From Limnephilus marmoratus (taxonomy: Eukaryota > Arthropoda > Insecta > Trichoptera > Limnephilidae), in the NCBI GenBank assembly GCA_917880885.1, contig OU862927.1, positions 19,361,450-19,425,449 on the forward strand: 64,000 nucleotides of DNA. The letters are read 5' to 3'. Each line of letters starts with the position of its first letter. The stretch's first letter is position 1. Below, in pieces: positions 52,367 to 63,648 of the stretch. The notes beneath the pieces are model-generated. The model was not told where the DNA came from. It worked only from the letters and a program-made list of their open reading frames with translations, and did not search any database. A program made the position numbers and the translations under genes.

Positions 52367-53980
52367 TATATTTGTATATATATATATGTATATATTTTCA
52401 ATATAAACTCAGTAGGTAAAGCAAAAATATTTTTTTAATATTAATATTTAACTCTCAAAAAATTACCAAAAAATTAAGTTGCATCCAAAATCATACGAAA
52501 TTAATTCTTTTAAGACCAATATTTCGTAATTTGAAACAAAAATAAATAAAATAAAAAATATTTATCCGCACAAGATATTTTCTCTACCTTTTGATAAAAA
52601 AATACATTTTCAGTTTATTTGGGTGTTTTGGTGAGTGGTTTTTGGTGAGAAAAAGTGAGGTGACGGAAATGTTAACAATACATTTTTGTAATAAATATGT
52701 ACGAGTTTTTATTTTTTTCGTTATCAGTAATTTTAGTTAGAAAAAACGTAAGATGAGTGTCATTTTAAAAAAAATTGTGCGTTCAAAATTTTTATATTTG
52801 AAAAGCAAAGGTTTATTTCGGATTTCAAAATTTAAAAGCGTATTTCATCGCCTTTCAAAAACAGTTTTTAGTTTTCGGATACTATCAGAAATATTCCATT
52901 TATTTTGATTTTATTGCAAAGCGGAAATATTTCGACCTTATGAAAAAATATGCCCGAGGCCTGAGGGATATGGGTCATATGAGAAAGGCCAAGTTGCCTT
53001 TCCTACGTTTGCTACAAAAAATATCATATGTGCATAAAAAGTTCGCACAAAAATCCTGAATGCAAAATTTAAGAAAAAAATGTCGGTTTTAATAAAAAAA
53101 ATGTATATTAAGCCCACTTGTTTTCACCGAAACATGGTATCAAAAATAACTCTACAATTAATAAAAATAAATAAAAAATATGGGTCCCTAATTTTTTTTT
53201 TTAAAGTTTTTTTTATTAAATATCCTAATATTCTAAAATACCCTTAGGATATTTTGTGCGCGCAACAACGATAAGTAGCTATAATAGCATATTCATGGAC
53301 GCTAACAATGGAACGCTCCTGTGAGCGGTGAGAGAAATTGGATGTTTGGTCTTGTCTACACATTTGCAGATTGGTACATGCGTGGTCGGCAGAAATAATA
53401 ATTCGGCTGCGGCTACGGATGACGCGCGTGGCTCACTCACACAAGACCTGCATTCACTCACACATCTAGAGCGCGATTCTGACTGCTGTCAGAGAGTGAA
53501 ATAAAAGAGATTTTTTAAAATACCTATTCATAAATGTTCGCAGCGACCGGCAGCGCTCTTAATAATAAATTAAATACTGTTATCAAAGAAATTTCCAAAA
53601 AAATGTTAAGTGTTCTGAAAGATCTATTCAATGTTCGTCTTTTCTAATAAAAGTTCATAATTATAGGTCTACAAAAATAGGAGATATGATTTTTTAAATA
53701 AAACAACTTTTTTTTCGCACTTCTAAATTTGTTATAGGTAAACCACTTTAATTTTATTTCACATAAACATACATTTTAATTTTATTTCACATAAACATAC
53801 ATTTTAGATTTTTGATTGGGAGGTGAACAAAGAGGAAGGGGTAATTACGGGATTTCTGGGAAGAACAGAGCGGTTTATTAGAAATATGTCTAGAGTAGGA
53901 TTAAAAGATAATCTCCCACTCAAACACAGAAAAATAATGTACGAGTAATATGTCTGTCAATATTCTGTATCGTAGGTTAG
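52367..53980. other. No gene; one diverged repeat
   Basis: 52620-52910 matches 34055-34345 (GTAATTTTAGTTAGAA, AAAACAGTTTTTAGTTTTCG). A two-unit 31-bp duplication lies at 53750-53805. The block 53280-53480 is less AT-rich but has no known motif. Confidence 0.5.
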
Positions 53981-53984
53981 TTCT

Positions 53985-54032
53985 AATATTCTCCTGACGA
54001 AGGAAGGGTTCTTCCGAAACCGGTTGAGTGTG
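53985..54032 (+). ncRNA. Hammerhead-ribozyme-like core
   Basis: CTGACGA (53994-54000), A, stem II GGAAG/CTTCC with loop GGTT, GAAA (54016-54019), then the palindrome ACCGGT followed by T. Stem I: CTC before the core with GAG after it. No inverted partner. The stem II here is perfect. Confidence 0.6.
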
Positions 54033-54210
54033 AACAAAATAAAATTAAAATGGGCTGTAACAAATTTATATGTTTTAAATTATGGCGAGCCATAAAGTCA
54101 ATGCTTTTTACAAATACGTTATAAACATTTCGTCATTTCAGCATTTCAAATTTCCCTGATATGAAACGTTTCATATTCATAATTTTGTATCTTTAATATT
54201 TTTTACTTAA

Positions 54211-54924
54211 GAGCGTTTAACCAGCCAGCGGACGAAAATCCACATTTCGTCGAAAGTTGTTCTTACGATCGTACAGGGCGGTTACAATGAGAACGATTAA
54301 GTATTCTCCGTACCAGCTTTTTAAAATTATAACTTAATAACAATTTTATTTCATTCCAAATTTGCTTTAATTTATACCTACATCCAAAAATGCTGAAAGG
54401 CGTGATGATAAAACTAATAAAATAATGTACTTTTTGTAATTATTTTTTGATTACAAGTATTTATCATTTTTCAATAATGTCTAAGTTAATAAAGAATGTT
54501 AAAAAATCTGAAATACATCTGTTCGTAATTTGTAAGTGCGCAAATAAATACACAAACAGACCAATTTTCGTAAGAAACACATTATGTACGTATATATTTT
54601 TTAATGATTTTATTTAAACTAAAATAAAAAATTCTAAAACATGCAATACCCAGATAATGTAATTATGTATTTTACTGCATGATTATATGATTTGAAATGG
54701 GTGTGGTATAATACAAAATCTTTTTTGAAAATTTAACAAATCTGCCAACGACCTATGGTATAACCTTATTATACTAAAAATAAACATTTTTTCTCAAAAT
54801 TCAAAATATGCGAATGCTACGTAAAAGAACAATCTTTCGTAAAAAATTTTTGTGGAAAAGAGTCAATACGTCTAAAATCTGATTTAAATGTGACATATTT
54901 CTGGTTTTCTCTGGTTATACCCTC
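54211..54924 (+). mobile_element. TTAA MITE, copy 3
   Basis: 714 bp between TTAA at 54207-54210 and 54925-54928. Ends GAGCGTTTAACCAG and, in complement, GAGGGTATAACCAG, an imperfect 14-bp inverted repeat with two differences. The inside is non-coding and AT-rich. Confidence 0.9.
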
Positions 54925-55104
54925 TTAAAGATGTACTCCCGTGTTTGTGTGTATGTGAGAAAGATGATATTTATTTATTTATAAAGATTTTTTTATTAGT
55001 GTTGTTTTCAATATTGAAATTACACTTTATTAGTTTAAGAAACATGCACAAAATAGGTTATTAGGTTCTAAGTTTGAGTTATTTTTATAAACTGTGCATA
55101 TTTG

Positions 55105-55803
55105 TCTTGATTACGTCTAAAAGGGGTCGAAATGAAAATCTAATATCTTTCAACGGAAGCAATCTTTTGAACAGGCCCTCCATTGATTTGCTTGGTGTAA
55201 CCCTAAGTGACCAGCTCAGTTATGGGGGCTCTATCGAAGCCAGAGTAACGTTAGCCTCGCCGTACTGTACAGGACCCGCAAATACTTTAATCGTAGGTAC
55301 ACAACTGCTAACCCTGTACAAATCACAAGTTCACCCCACGGTTGAATTTGGCAGCCACCTCTGGTCTTGGACCTCCAAAATTCTTGAAAAATACCCTCGA
55401 CTCTGTGCAGAAACGGGCGGTTCGTTTAATAGATTCTCCCATCTTAACAGGCGTCGGGTGGGAATGCTATCCTTTTTCTAACAGGTATTACAATGGAAGA
55501 TGCTCCGAGGAACTAGCGTCATTGATCCTTTCGGCACCGGTGCATAGTCGGGAAACACACCAAACGCGTGCCCAACATCTGTCACATTAGAACGGGTAAT
55601 TTCTTCGACTCGTTCTTGTGTTCAACAGCTCGGCTGTGGAATGATTTTCCGGCCTCTGTGTTTCCGCCTTCCTACGACATGGGTCTCTTCCACACCAATG
55701 TACATTCCTTCCTCTCCTCAAAAAGACCCTCCACACAGCATCCCAGATGACACTGAAGGAAATTATTTTCCTCAGGGCCTCCTGTGTGGAGTTAATGTAA
55801 AAA
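55105..55803 (+). pseudogene. CR1-like LINE, RT C-terminus, decayed
   Basis: LITSKRGRNENLISFNGSN, NRPSIDLLGVTLSDQLSY, then a deletion, frameshifts near 55260, 55375 and 55460, and the end FFDSFLCSTARLWNDF to FLSSKRPSTQHPR. The hairpin (55728-55795) has lost part of its inner stem (GACACTGAAGGAAATTATTT). Older than the copies at 41982 and 45375. Confidence 0.8.
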
Positions 55804-56715
55804 TAAATATATATTTAGAATACATACATACTAAAAAATCCATAATGATCGTTTTATAAAGGAAATTTTTAACTTTGAATGAATTAAACTGGAACTTTAA
55901 TGCATCTCTTCCGACCTAGATAGTTATTTATTGTAGTAAATAATTTCAAACGAAAAAATTAATTTAATTTAATAATTTCCATAATCTGTGCCTTTCAAAA
56001 GAGCGGCGGTTAGCGTTAAACCAAATAAAATTACGTGCACACTTTGATTCAACATAGTAACAATTATGGAAAAAAAAATTATAATATAAGCAATCTTAAA
56101 AAAATGCTATTCTCTTGAAAGTTGAATGTGATTTTGGGTCGTTGATAGTATGTTAAAATGAACTTTGTTCGTCAATACGAGCATGAAATTTCTAATCTAA
56201 ATATATTTTAACACAGATATATTTTTGCTGGTATTTTTATAAAATATGTGACAGTGACCAATCAACGTACAAATCGAGTTCGAATGATACGCGATACTGA
56301 AAGAAATAACAGATATATTAGTACTAATTTACGGTGTAAATTGGGAAAAGACGATTTCAACTACAGTGACCCTATTATACCTACTCGTGTATATGTTAAA
56401 ATCGCAAATAAACAGAGATAATGCGTTTTGTTTTTACCAGATGCTGTATTTATCGTCGAAAAAAATAATATATGTCACGTAATGAAATATAATTAAATTG
56501 TCAACATAATATTATTGAAGTTCCTTGGTAAATAAATTAATAAAATGTCACAACGTAGGTTCTTCAAATATTAACTATAATAACTTGTTATTCTTAAAAG
56601 TGATGATTTGTTGATTATTCAATGTAAATAAATTTATTTATATTATTAAAATTCCTATTATAAATAGTAATATAATAATATTACTCTTTGCTTACCAGTG
56701 AAAACTGCGATAGAT
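55804..56715. other. No recognisable gene
   Basis: AT-rich with no recognisable feature. Confidence 0.4.
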
Positions 56716-56748
56716 TTGATCTTAAGGAACGTGCTTGACTTACTTTAA

Positions 56749-57450
56749 GAGGGCATTACCAGAGAAAACCGGAAATACGTCATTTTCAAAAAAGTTTTTA
56801 GACGTATTGACTCTTTTCCACCAAAAATTATAAATGGATTTCGAAAGATTGTTCTTTTATCTAGCATTCGCATTTAATAAATTTTGAGATTTTTTTTTAA
56901 TTTTTAGTATATAAAGGTTATTCCATAGGTCGTTGGCAGATTTGTTCAATTTTCAAAAAAGTTTTTGTATTATACCACACCCATTTCAAATAATAAAATC
57001 ATGCAGTAAAATAAATCAATAAATTATCTAGCAAACGTATGTTTTAGAATTTTAATTTTAGTTTCAATAAAATCATTAAAAAATATGTACGTACATGTGT
57101 TTCTTGGCGAAAATTGGTCCGTTTGAGTATTTATTTGCGCACTTACAAACTAATATATTTCAGATTTTTTTAACATTCTTATTAAATTTAGACATTATTG
57201 AAAAATGATAAATACTTATAATCAAAAAATAACTACAAAAAGTGCATTATTTTAATAGTTTTATCATCACGCCTTTCAGCATTTTTGGATGAAGGTATAA
57301 ATTAAAGCTAATTTGAATTGAAATAAATTCGATATTAAGTTATAATTTAAAAAAGCTGGTACGGAGAATAATTAATCTTTCTAATTGCACGATCGTAAGA
57401 ACAACTTTCGACGAAATGTGGATTTTCGTCCGCTGGCTGGTTAAACGCTC
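56749..57450 (-). mobile_element. TTAA MITE, copy 4, inverted
   Basis: 702 bp between TTAA at 56745-56748 and 57451-57454, in opposite orientation to copies 1-3. The target is known from the intact MITE at 51116 (ACTTTAACCAGTG), so the insertion added the element and one TTAA. Confidence 0.9.
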
Positions 57451-57639
57451 TTAACCAGTGATTCCTATCGTAATTTGGAGTAAAAAATATTAATGGAATT
57501 ATGGTCTTCTCTTTCAAAAACAAAATAGTTCTACATATCGTCAGTGGTCACTCAGCCGAGTGACCACCCAACCCCTCATCCCGACCCTAATTGTCCTACA
57601 TCTATTGATTTTCGTAGATATTTAGTTTTAACACGCAAT

Positions 57640-57835
57640 GTGGTTTTTTAAAGTCTTTTAAATCCATCTTCAAGTTATCTTCTCTATGTACTTTTATATT
57701 ATATGTATTTTGTCAATGCTCTTCATCTATATGTAATCTCCTTTCATTGTGATCTCTCTTTTTTTTCTATTCGTGTTATTGTTATATTGTTAATTGGACT
57801 ATTTGTCCGTAAATAAATAAATAAATAAATAAACA
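57640..57835 (+). mobile_element. Jockey-type LINE 3' UTR with (TAAA)n tail
   Basis: Ends TTGTTAATTGGACTATTTGT then CCGTAAATAAATAAATAAAT. The last words match the 3' end of the LINE at 17728 (GGACTATTGTCCGTAAATT). Only the 3' UTR is present. Confidence 0.6.
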
Positions 57836-58017
57836 CTAAACTAGCAAAAAAACACTAAAAATGTCACCGGAGACGTTTTCATTTACATTTACATATCATT
57901 AACATTTTTAGTCGAAATAATGTCAGGAATCACTGGTTAAGGTGAGTCAAGTACGTTCCTTATCACCCTGTGTACATTTACTATGTAACATTACTTGTTA
58001 AGTTGAAACTGAGAAAT

Positions 58018-58315
58018 TTTGTTTTTTTTTTTACATTAACTCCACAGTGGAGGCCCTGAGGAAAATAATTTCCCTCAGGGCCTATGTCATCTGGGATGCT
58101 GTGTTGGGGGTCTTTTTGAGGAGAGGAAGGCATGAACATTGGTCTTGAAGAGACCCATGTTGTAGGAAGGAGGAAACACAGAGGCCGGCAAATCATTCCA
58201 CAGCCGAGCTGTTGATCATAAGAACGAGTCGAAGAAACGACCCTTTCTCATGTGACAAATGTCCACCGTGTTAAATTTTGGGCACGTGTTTGGCGTGTTT
58301 CCCGACTACGAAAAA
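58018..58315 (-). pseudogene. CR1-like LINE, 3' end only
   Basis: Carries the last about 70 codons of the RT (ending near 58100: WNDLPASVFPPSYNMGLF), the hairpin (58035-58105) and poly-T (A tail) at 58020-58031. 5'-truncated near 58310. Confidence 0.8.
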
Positions 58316-59795
58316 ATACCGAATAGTAAACATTAAATAGAAATTATTACCATGTCAATTATACCTAGCTCATTATGCCTAGCTCTCTCATTTAAAATTT
58401 AGGCATTTTAGATTTGTCAAAGAATTTATATATAAAAATTCAAAAATCAGTAATTTTAAATATCTTTATGTAGGATTACAAAAGATTATTTAAATATTTA
58501 TATTGAGGGATCAGTTGGATATATAGGTCCAATTAGGAGTTCTACCGAGCCGAACCTTCTGATATGAAAAAATCTGGAGTCAGTGAATTATTTTTCCATT
58601 TGGTCTCTAGTAGGTTGACATGTTGTTCTTGTATTATTTTGTATTTATAATACTTATATAGTGCAATTGCATAGCGTGAATTGACTAGATGATCATTTGT
58701 GGAAAAGTGTTTGAAAGGATTTAGTTTTCCTGTGGGGAAGATTTAACCCGGACATAAATTATGAAGATTTTAGGTACAAATTACGTAGATTGTGTACATT
58801 GAAAAGATTTTTTTGATATTAACACATCACACCACATCAAGTCCTATTTTAAAACGGCAATTTTTATGATAATAATTCAGTAAATATTTTATTTAAAAAA
58901 AAAAACAGTAATAATATATAATATTTTTTTAAATCTATTAACGTTGAGAGAAACAGTAAGACATAAATAATAAAATCTATTACCGTTGAAAAAATAATCC
59001 AAAAAATTTAATTAATTATTTCAAGTTATGTTAGGTTAGAGGAATGTTTTGATACGTGTGGTTTGCGTCCATCGTAATTTATAATATATATATAATAAAT
59101 TTCTACAATTGCGTGGGAAAAAATAATATGGTCACTAAGAAGCAATTACTTATTGCAATACAGAATGTTTCCATTCATTTAATTGATAAATTCTCTGTAA
59201 AATATATGTATGTGTATACCTGGCTTATTCAAGCGTACATAATAAATAAAAATAAATAAATTAGCACTACAAGAAATACCTTTTTTACAACGACTATCCT
59301 CTCCTAGTATAATTTAATTACATAATATTATAAATTATAATGTAATGTGACGCAGAAAACCTGTGTGCTGAATCAGAAAAAACTATTTAGTCATAAGTTC
59401 TGGCGTCATGAAATTTGCACAATTTCTTAGAAAAGGTTAGAAATTTATACACAGATCAACGAAAAGATTGTCAATTGGTATCTAGTATCAGTTTCATCAT
59501 GAGCTCTACTTTTTAGTATTATTTTAATTGAGGTATCTTGAATTTATACATCTTTTGCTGTCTGGTAGTAATTCTAGATTATACGTACAGCACTATTTGG
59601 CGTTTAAATTTCAGCTTGTCATTTCTATTATGAGCTTTTGTTTCAAGCTGTCAAAAAGTAATACAGGACACAATATTGTTCATCACAAATTTTTCTACTA
59701 TCGATAAGAAATCCGCATTCGAAAAAAGTGTTGGCTCATAGTGGTGGCTTTTCTGAAAGAAATTCGTTTTTATAGAAAAATGGGTAAATTTTTAC
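58316..59795. other. No recognisable gene
   Basis: AT-rich. Short frames only. Nothing recognised on either strand. Confidence 0.4.
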
Positions 59796-59796
59796 A

Positions 59797-60548
59797 AAGC
59801 CGGGACCAGCTCATTTTGGACAAAAAAATATGGTAAATTTATACAAAGCCGGGACCAGCTCATTTTGGACAAAAATAAATAAATATATACCCCAGTAGAT
59901 AGGTAATAATTAGATGTAATTAATTCCGTGAGCGGAAATTGAAAATAATGTATATTATCGTCAAATTCTTAAATTTAAAAATACGAAAATGTCATTTTTC
60001 AATGACCTCCATGTTGTTATCTTTACTTTAAAAAACAGCCTACGTTTTTAAAAATGGTTTGTCTGGCAAAGTAGGGTTTGTCTAGCGGGCTTGTGAATAT
60101 TATCTTTATTTTAAAAAACAGCCTACGTTTTTAAATGGTTTGTCTGGCAAAGTAGGGTTTGTCTAGCGGGCTTGCGTGACAGATTGGCCGCACCGTGTCA
60201 GTTCGCGAAGACGCGAAGTGAATTTTGAATTTACGCAATTGAAATTTAAAATGCATCATTTTCCGCCTTCCCCAATGCAAAAAGTTTCCGAAATACGTAA
60301 TTCTAACAATTATTCAACTTCTGCAAAGTGTTTTTTCGTGAAAAATGTGCATATTTACCACTGTAATTTATAACGTGGAGGTCATTGAAAAATGACATTT
60401 TCGTATTTTTAAATTTAAGAAATTAACGATAATATACATTTTTTCAATTTCCGCTCACGGAATTAATTGCATCTAATTATTTCATATCTACTGGGGTAAA
60501 AATTTATTTTTTTAGTGTAAAATGAGCTGGTCCCGGTTTTGTAAAAAA
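59797..60548. mobile_element. Inverted-repeat element with two internal duplications
   Basis: Left arm (from ACAAAGCCGGGACCAGCTCA) and right arm (ending TGAGCTGGTCCCGGTTTTGT) also share, inverted, ATTAATTCCGTGAGCGGAAA and GAAAATGTCATTTTTCAATG. The left terminus is duplicated (59797-59830 and 59840-59873). In the centre, AACAGCCTACGTTTTTAAA to GGGTTTGTCTAGCGGGCTTG is repeated twice (60018-60093, 60100-60175). No transposase. Confidence 0.8.
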
Positions 60549-61670
60549 ATAATGAAAAAAGTTTATTTTTTTTGTTTTCAAAACACATTTATTAAAAATA
60601 TGTTTTAATTCCATTGGTTAATATCAATGTATTAAGTTCAATGTGGAGGTTTTATTTACATAAAACATGTTTTTGAAATTCCAAGAAAAATTCGAAACAT
60701 TGCTTATCCCACTCTTTTGTAGCGCAAATTGCTGTCAAACGCAAAAACCAATTTTATAACTTATTCAAACCAAGAAGCAAATACTGAAAGCGAAAACTTT
60801 TCACAATAATAATAGTCCAAACACTTACTTTTTATCGAGTCAGCTTCGCAAATATCCAGCGTGCGTTGTCCAAAACGTCAAAAACGTCCACAAAACTCAC
60901 GTTTCACATAAAACATGCACGTACAACAATAATTTCAACACAACTTAGTATGAATTGTAAAAAAAAACTGTTAAATATTCGGTGATTTATAAGTAAATTC
61001 TTTTGCAAATCAAAACATTATCCCGATATTGTAAATAAACATCGTAAACACGGAGGGCTAACAAAATTGGCGACAACCCTCTACGAAAGTTGCGAGATTA
61101 CTAAATTTGCTCTCGAAGAAAACCTTTGACAACATGCTACGGGCGAGCTGTGCGAAGTGACCTGAAAGCAAATAGGCACTTCAACAAAAAGCGCTAACAA
61201 CACCGCAAATCCGGCATGAAGCTAGTAAAACTTTTTTACTATGTTGATGCTTTTTGCTTGCTTTTGAAAATCGCGCCGCAACTCCCACATACTAACTCGT
61301 TTGATTATTTTTTACACCCTCGCATCACGAACGCAACCTTAATTTATTTTCGCGTCGAAGTAATTCGATTATCCGTCTCAGTCTGACGTACCGTGACAAA
61401 AAGAGACATATAACCGCGTCACGTTCGTAAAGTGGTATTTGATCCGTTGTACGTGATGTGAGAGTAAACGGAGGCTGCATAGACATCTCACTTTTCGCGT
61501 TTTCTGAGAGTCTCGAGTCTCGACTAGAGAAAGGAATTTCATATACTCAGTAAAGTAAAGAGAGTGAACTTTGCATAAAAATAAAATGCGTTTATTTGAA
61601 GGCTTGTTAAAAGTTACATTATGGGGTACGTTATTATTATAGTTATTAATTTGTAAATTAAATTATTAAT
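60549..61670. other. No recognisable gene
   Basis: Less AT-rich between 60830 and 61520 than around it, but I find no long frame, repeat or RNA motif. Confidence 0.4.
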
Positions 61671-61674
61671 TTGT

Positions 61675-61880
61675 TTTTGAAGTGAAAACTTCTTTAGCAC
61701 CGTTGTGATTTGAAACTCGATAAAATATAAAAGGAACACTTAAAGATGACACATACAAATATGGAACCTGTGAGGTAATGAGATAGAATAAATCTGTCTC
61801 CTCTTCGTTTGGTGCTTCGTAGCCTCCCCACTCCTTGTATTTTTTTAGTTTTCTGAAGGTTTCACTTCTACTGTGTGTGA
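61675..61880 (-). repeat. Dispersed repeat CGCGGTAGAA family, copy 3
   Basis: Inverted relative to copies at 21195 and 30322. Complements of TTTGAAACTCGATAAAA, GGTGCTTCGTAGCCTCCCC and TTAGTTTTCTGAAGGTTTCA are present, and AGCACCGTTGTGATTTGAAA marks the far end. Confidence 0.6.
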
Positions 61881-61986
61881 ATTGCACACAGTGTTTATTT
61901 ATTTTGGTGGACTTTTGATCCTACCTCAACATCCGGTATTTTGAGAAAGCATTTGGCATTTTTGAGAAGTCAAGACGCAGAGGTAA

Positions 61987-62385
61987 GGGGCCGTTCAAGT
62001 ATTACGTAACGCACTTGGGGGGGGGAGGTCTTGTGAAACGTTACTGTGCGTTACGAGAGGGGGGGTTCAAACAACGTATTACGTAACATGTTTTCTTTAT
62101 TTAGATAAAAAACTAGGGAATTAAAATTTTCCAAGTTGGCAATCCTTTTCGTTCTCGAAATCTCTTGTTTTATTTATTACCGCAAACGCGATTAAAACAA
62201 GAAAAAAGGTATTTAAGCGACTTTCCAGTACTTAATTGTGACTTTCAGGTAAAAATTGTCACTTTGGCGTTATGTTCGGTTTAAGGGGGGGGGGGGGGTA
62301 CGGAAAAACGTTAAGGCGCGATACTTGGGGGGGAGGGGGGTCAAAAATCTTCAAAAATTGCGTTACGTAATACTTGAACGCCCCC
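61987..62385. mobile_element. TIR element with TAA target duplication
   Basis: GGGGCCGTTCAAGTATTACG with TAACGCA on the left and its complement ending CTTGAACGCCCCC on the right, flanked by TAA at 61984-61986 and 62386-62388. Inside are four G-runs of 7 or more. The 3-bp duplication suggests a PIF/Harbinger-like MITE. The frame 62256-62597 crosses the end and is not meaningful. Confidence 0.75.
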
Positions 62386-62388
62386 TAA

Positions 62389-63450
62389 GAATTAATAGAT
62401 ATAATACGGAATATTTTTTTATGATTTTGAATAAAACGTGTAAAGTAGGTAAGTACCTTTCTACTTTACAATTTTTAAGTAACACATTATTTATAAATAT
62501 TTTTTTTAATAATTGGAATGTTACAATTAACTTTAAATATATTAACCTCGACCTGTCGCGTGGGGTCTTTAAAGCCCAGGTTTTACGGGAATACTAATTA
62601 TGTACATTTTAAATGTTCCCACTGATTCCTTACTTTAGGTAGTTTCCTAAAAGGGACTATACTTGACTCTAGCGCCGCCAACATTCAGTCTGCGCATGTG
62701 CGCTGTGAGATACAGACTTGTGTTTCGGCGTGAGGCTCAAAAAAATCAACAAAATACAATGAAATACCAAGTTTATATGTTTTTTCATTGTATTTTGTTG
62801 TTTTTTTGTTATAATAATAATTCTGTATCAATCTTAAATAGTTGTTTGATAGAAACTGGTTAGATTTTTTTAAAAAGTTTTCTATAAAAAAAAAAGTAGG
62901 ATGATTTTTAAGCTTTTCAATTTTAAATTTTAAATATTTCTTTTTATTTCAATGCAGTAATTATCACCTGATTATAATAAGTTAAAATAACACATCAAAT
63001 GTAAGCTATAACAACAATTTAATCATCGTTTTATTTCGGGGGTCCTCAGCGACCCCGCGCGACACCTAAAAAAGACGCGACGGGCGGAGGGCTAATTTCG
63101 TTTTTGACTCTCTCTGTAACTCCAACATCTCATGGAATGATCTGTGGTAACTCCGATTCAATAAGTCTAGAATTAGCTTTGGATTTAGAAGTCATTTTCA
63201 AAATAGGAACTGATTTTCGGAACAATTCAGATAACGAAGTAGGTAACAAATTTATTTTTATTTTTATTAATTAATAATATAATGTGTATTTCTTTTGTTT
63301 AATTTTGACAGATGTCGTAGTTGACTAATAATGTTTTAATATTTAAATTTCTGACCGTCTCTAAAATTAACATCGTTTGTTTTTGAAAGGCAAATCCTGA
63401 GGCAAATGTTTTTTTGGAAACTTCTTTCTTCTTCTTTTTTGAAAACTTCT
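62389..63450. other. No gene; one hairpin
   Basis: A hairpin at about 62748-62803 pairs CAACAAAATACAATGAAA with TTTCATTGTATTTTGTTG across a loop of about 17 bases. Otherwise nothing recognised. A GC-rich patch at 63040-63090 is unassigned. Confidence 0.45.
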
Positions 63451-63453
63451 TCT

Positions 63454-63648
63454 CCACACAGGAGGCTCTGAGGAAAATAATTTCCCTGAGGGCCTATGTC
63501 ATCTTTGGGGATGCTGTGTGGAGGGTTTTTTTTTTAAGAAGGAGAGGAGAGTTCTGGAAAGGAAAAGGAGTGGGTAGGAATCTGGGGTTCAGTGTGTCCT
63601 GTTCATCCGCCTCCAAGACCTAGACAAACCTCACCCCATAAACCCGGG
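63454..63648 (-). mobile_element. SINE-B, 3' part, interrupted
   Basis: Hairpin at 63454-63526, then GTTCTGGAAAGGAAAAGGAG and complement of CATCCGCCTCCAAGACC up to CACCCCATAAACCCGGG, where the next element begins. The rest of the head is not in the window. Confidence 0.7.

Larger units (their letters stand above)
56720..57970. mobile_element. TA-type MITE, copy 3, hit by a MITE and a LINE end
   Basis: Left end CTTAAGGAACGTGCTTGACT, right end GTACGTTCCTTATCACCCTG. Into the TTTAA of its left arm a TTAA MITE has inserted (56749-57450). After it the sequence continues CCAGTGATTCCTATCGTAAT, as in the copy at 51116. A LINE 3' end (57640-57835) lies further right. Confidence 0.8.
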
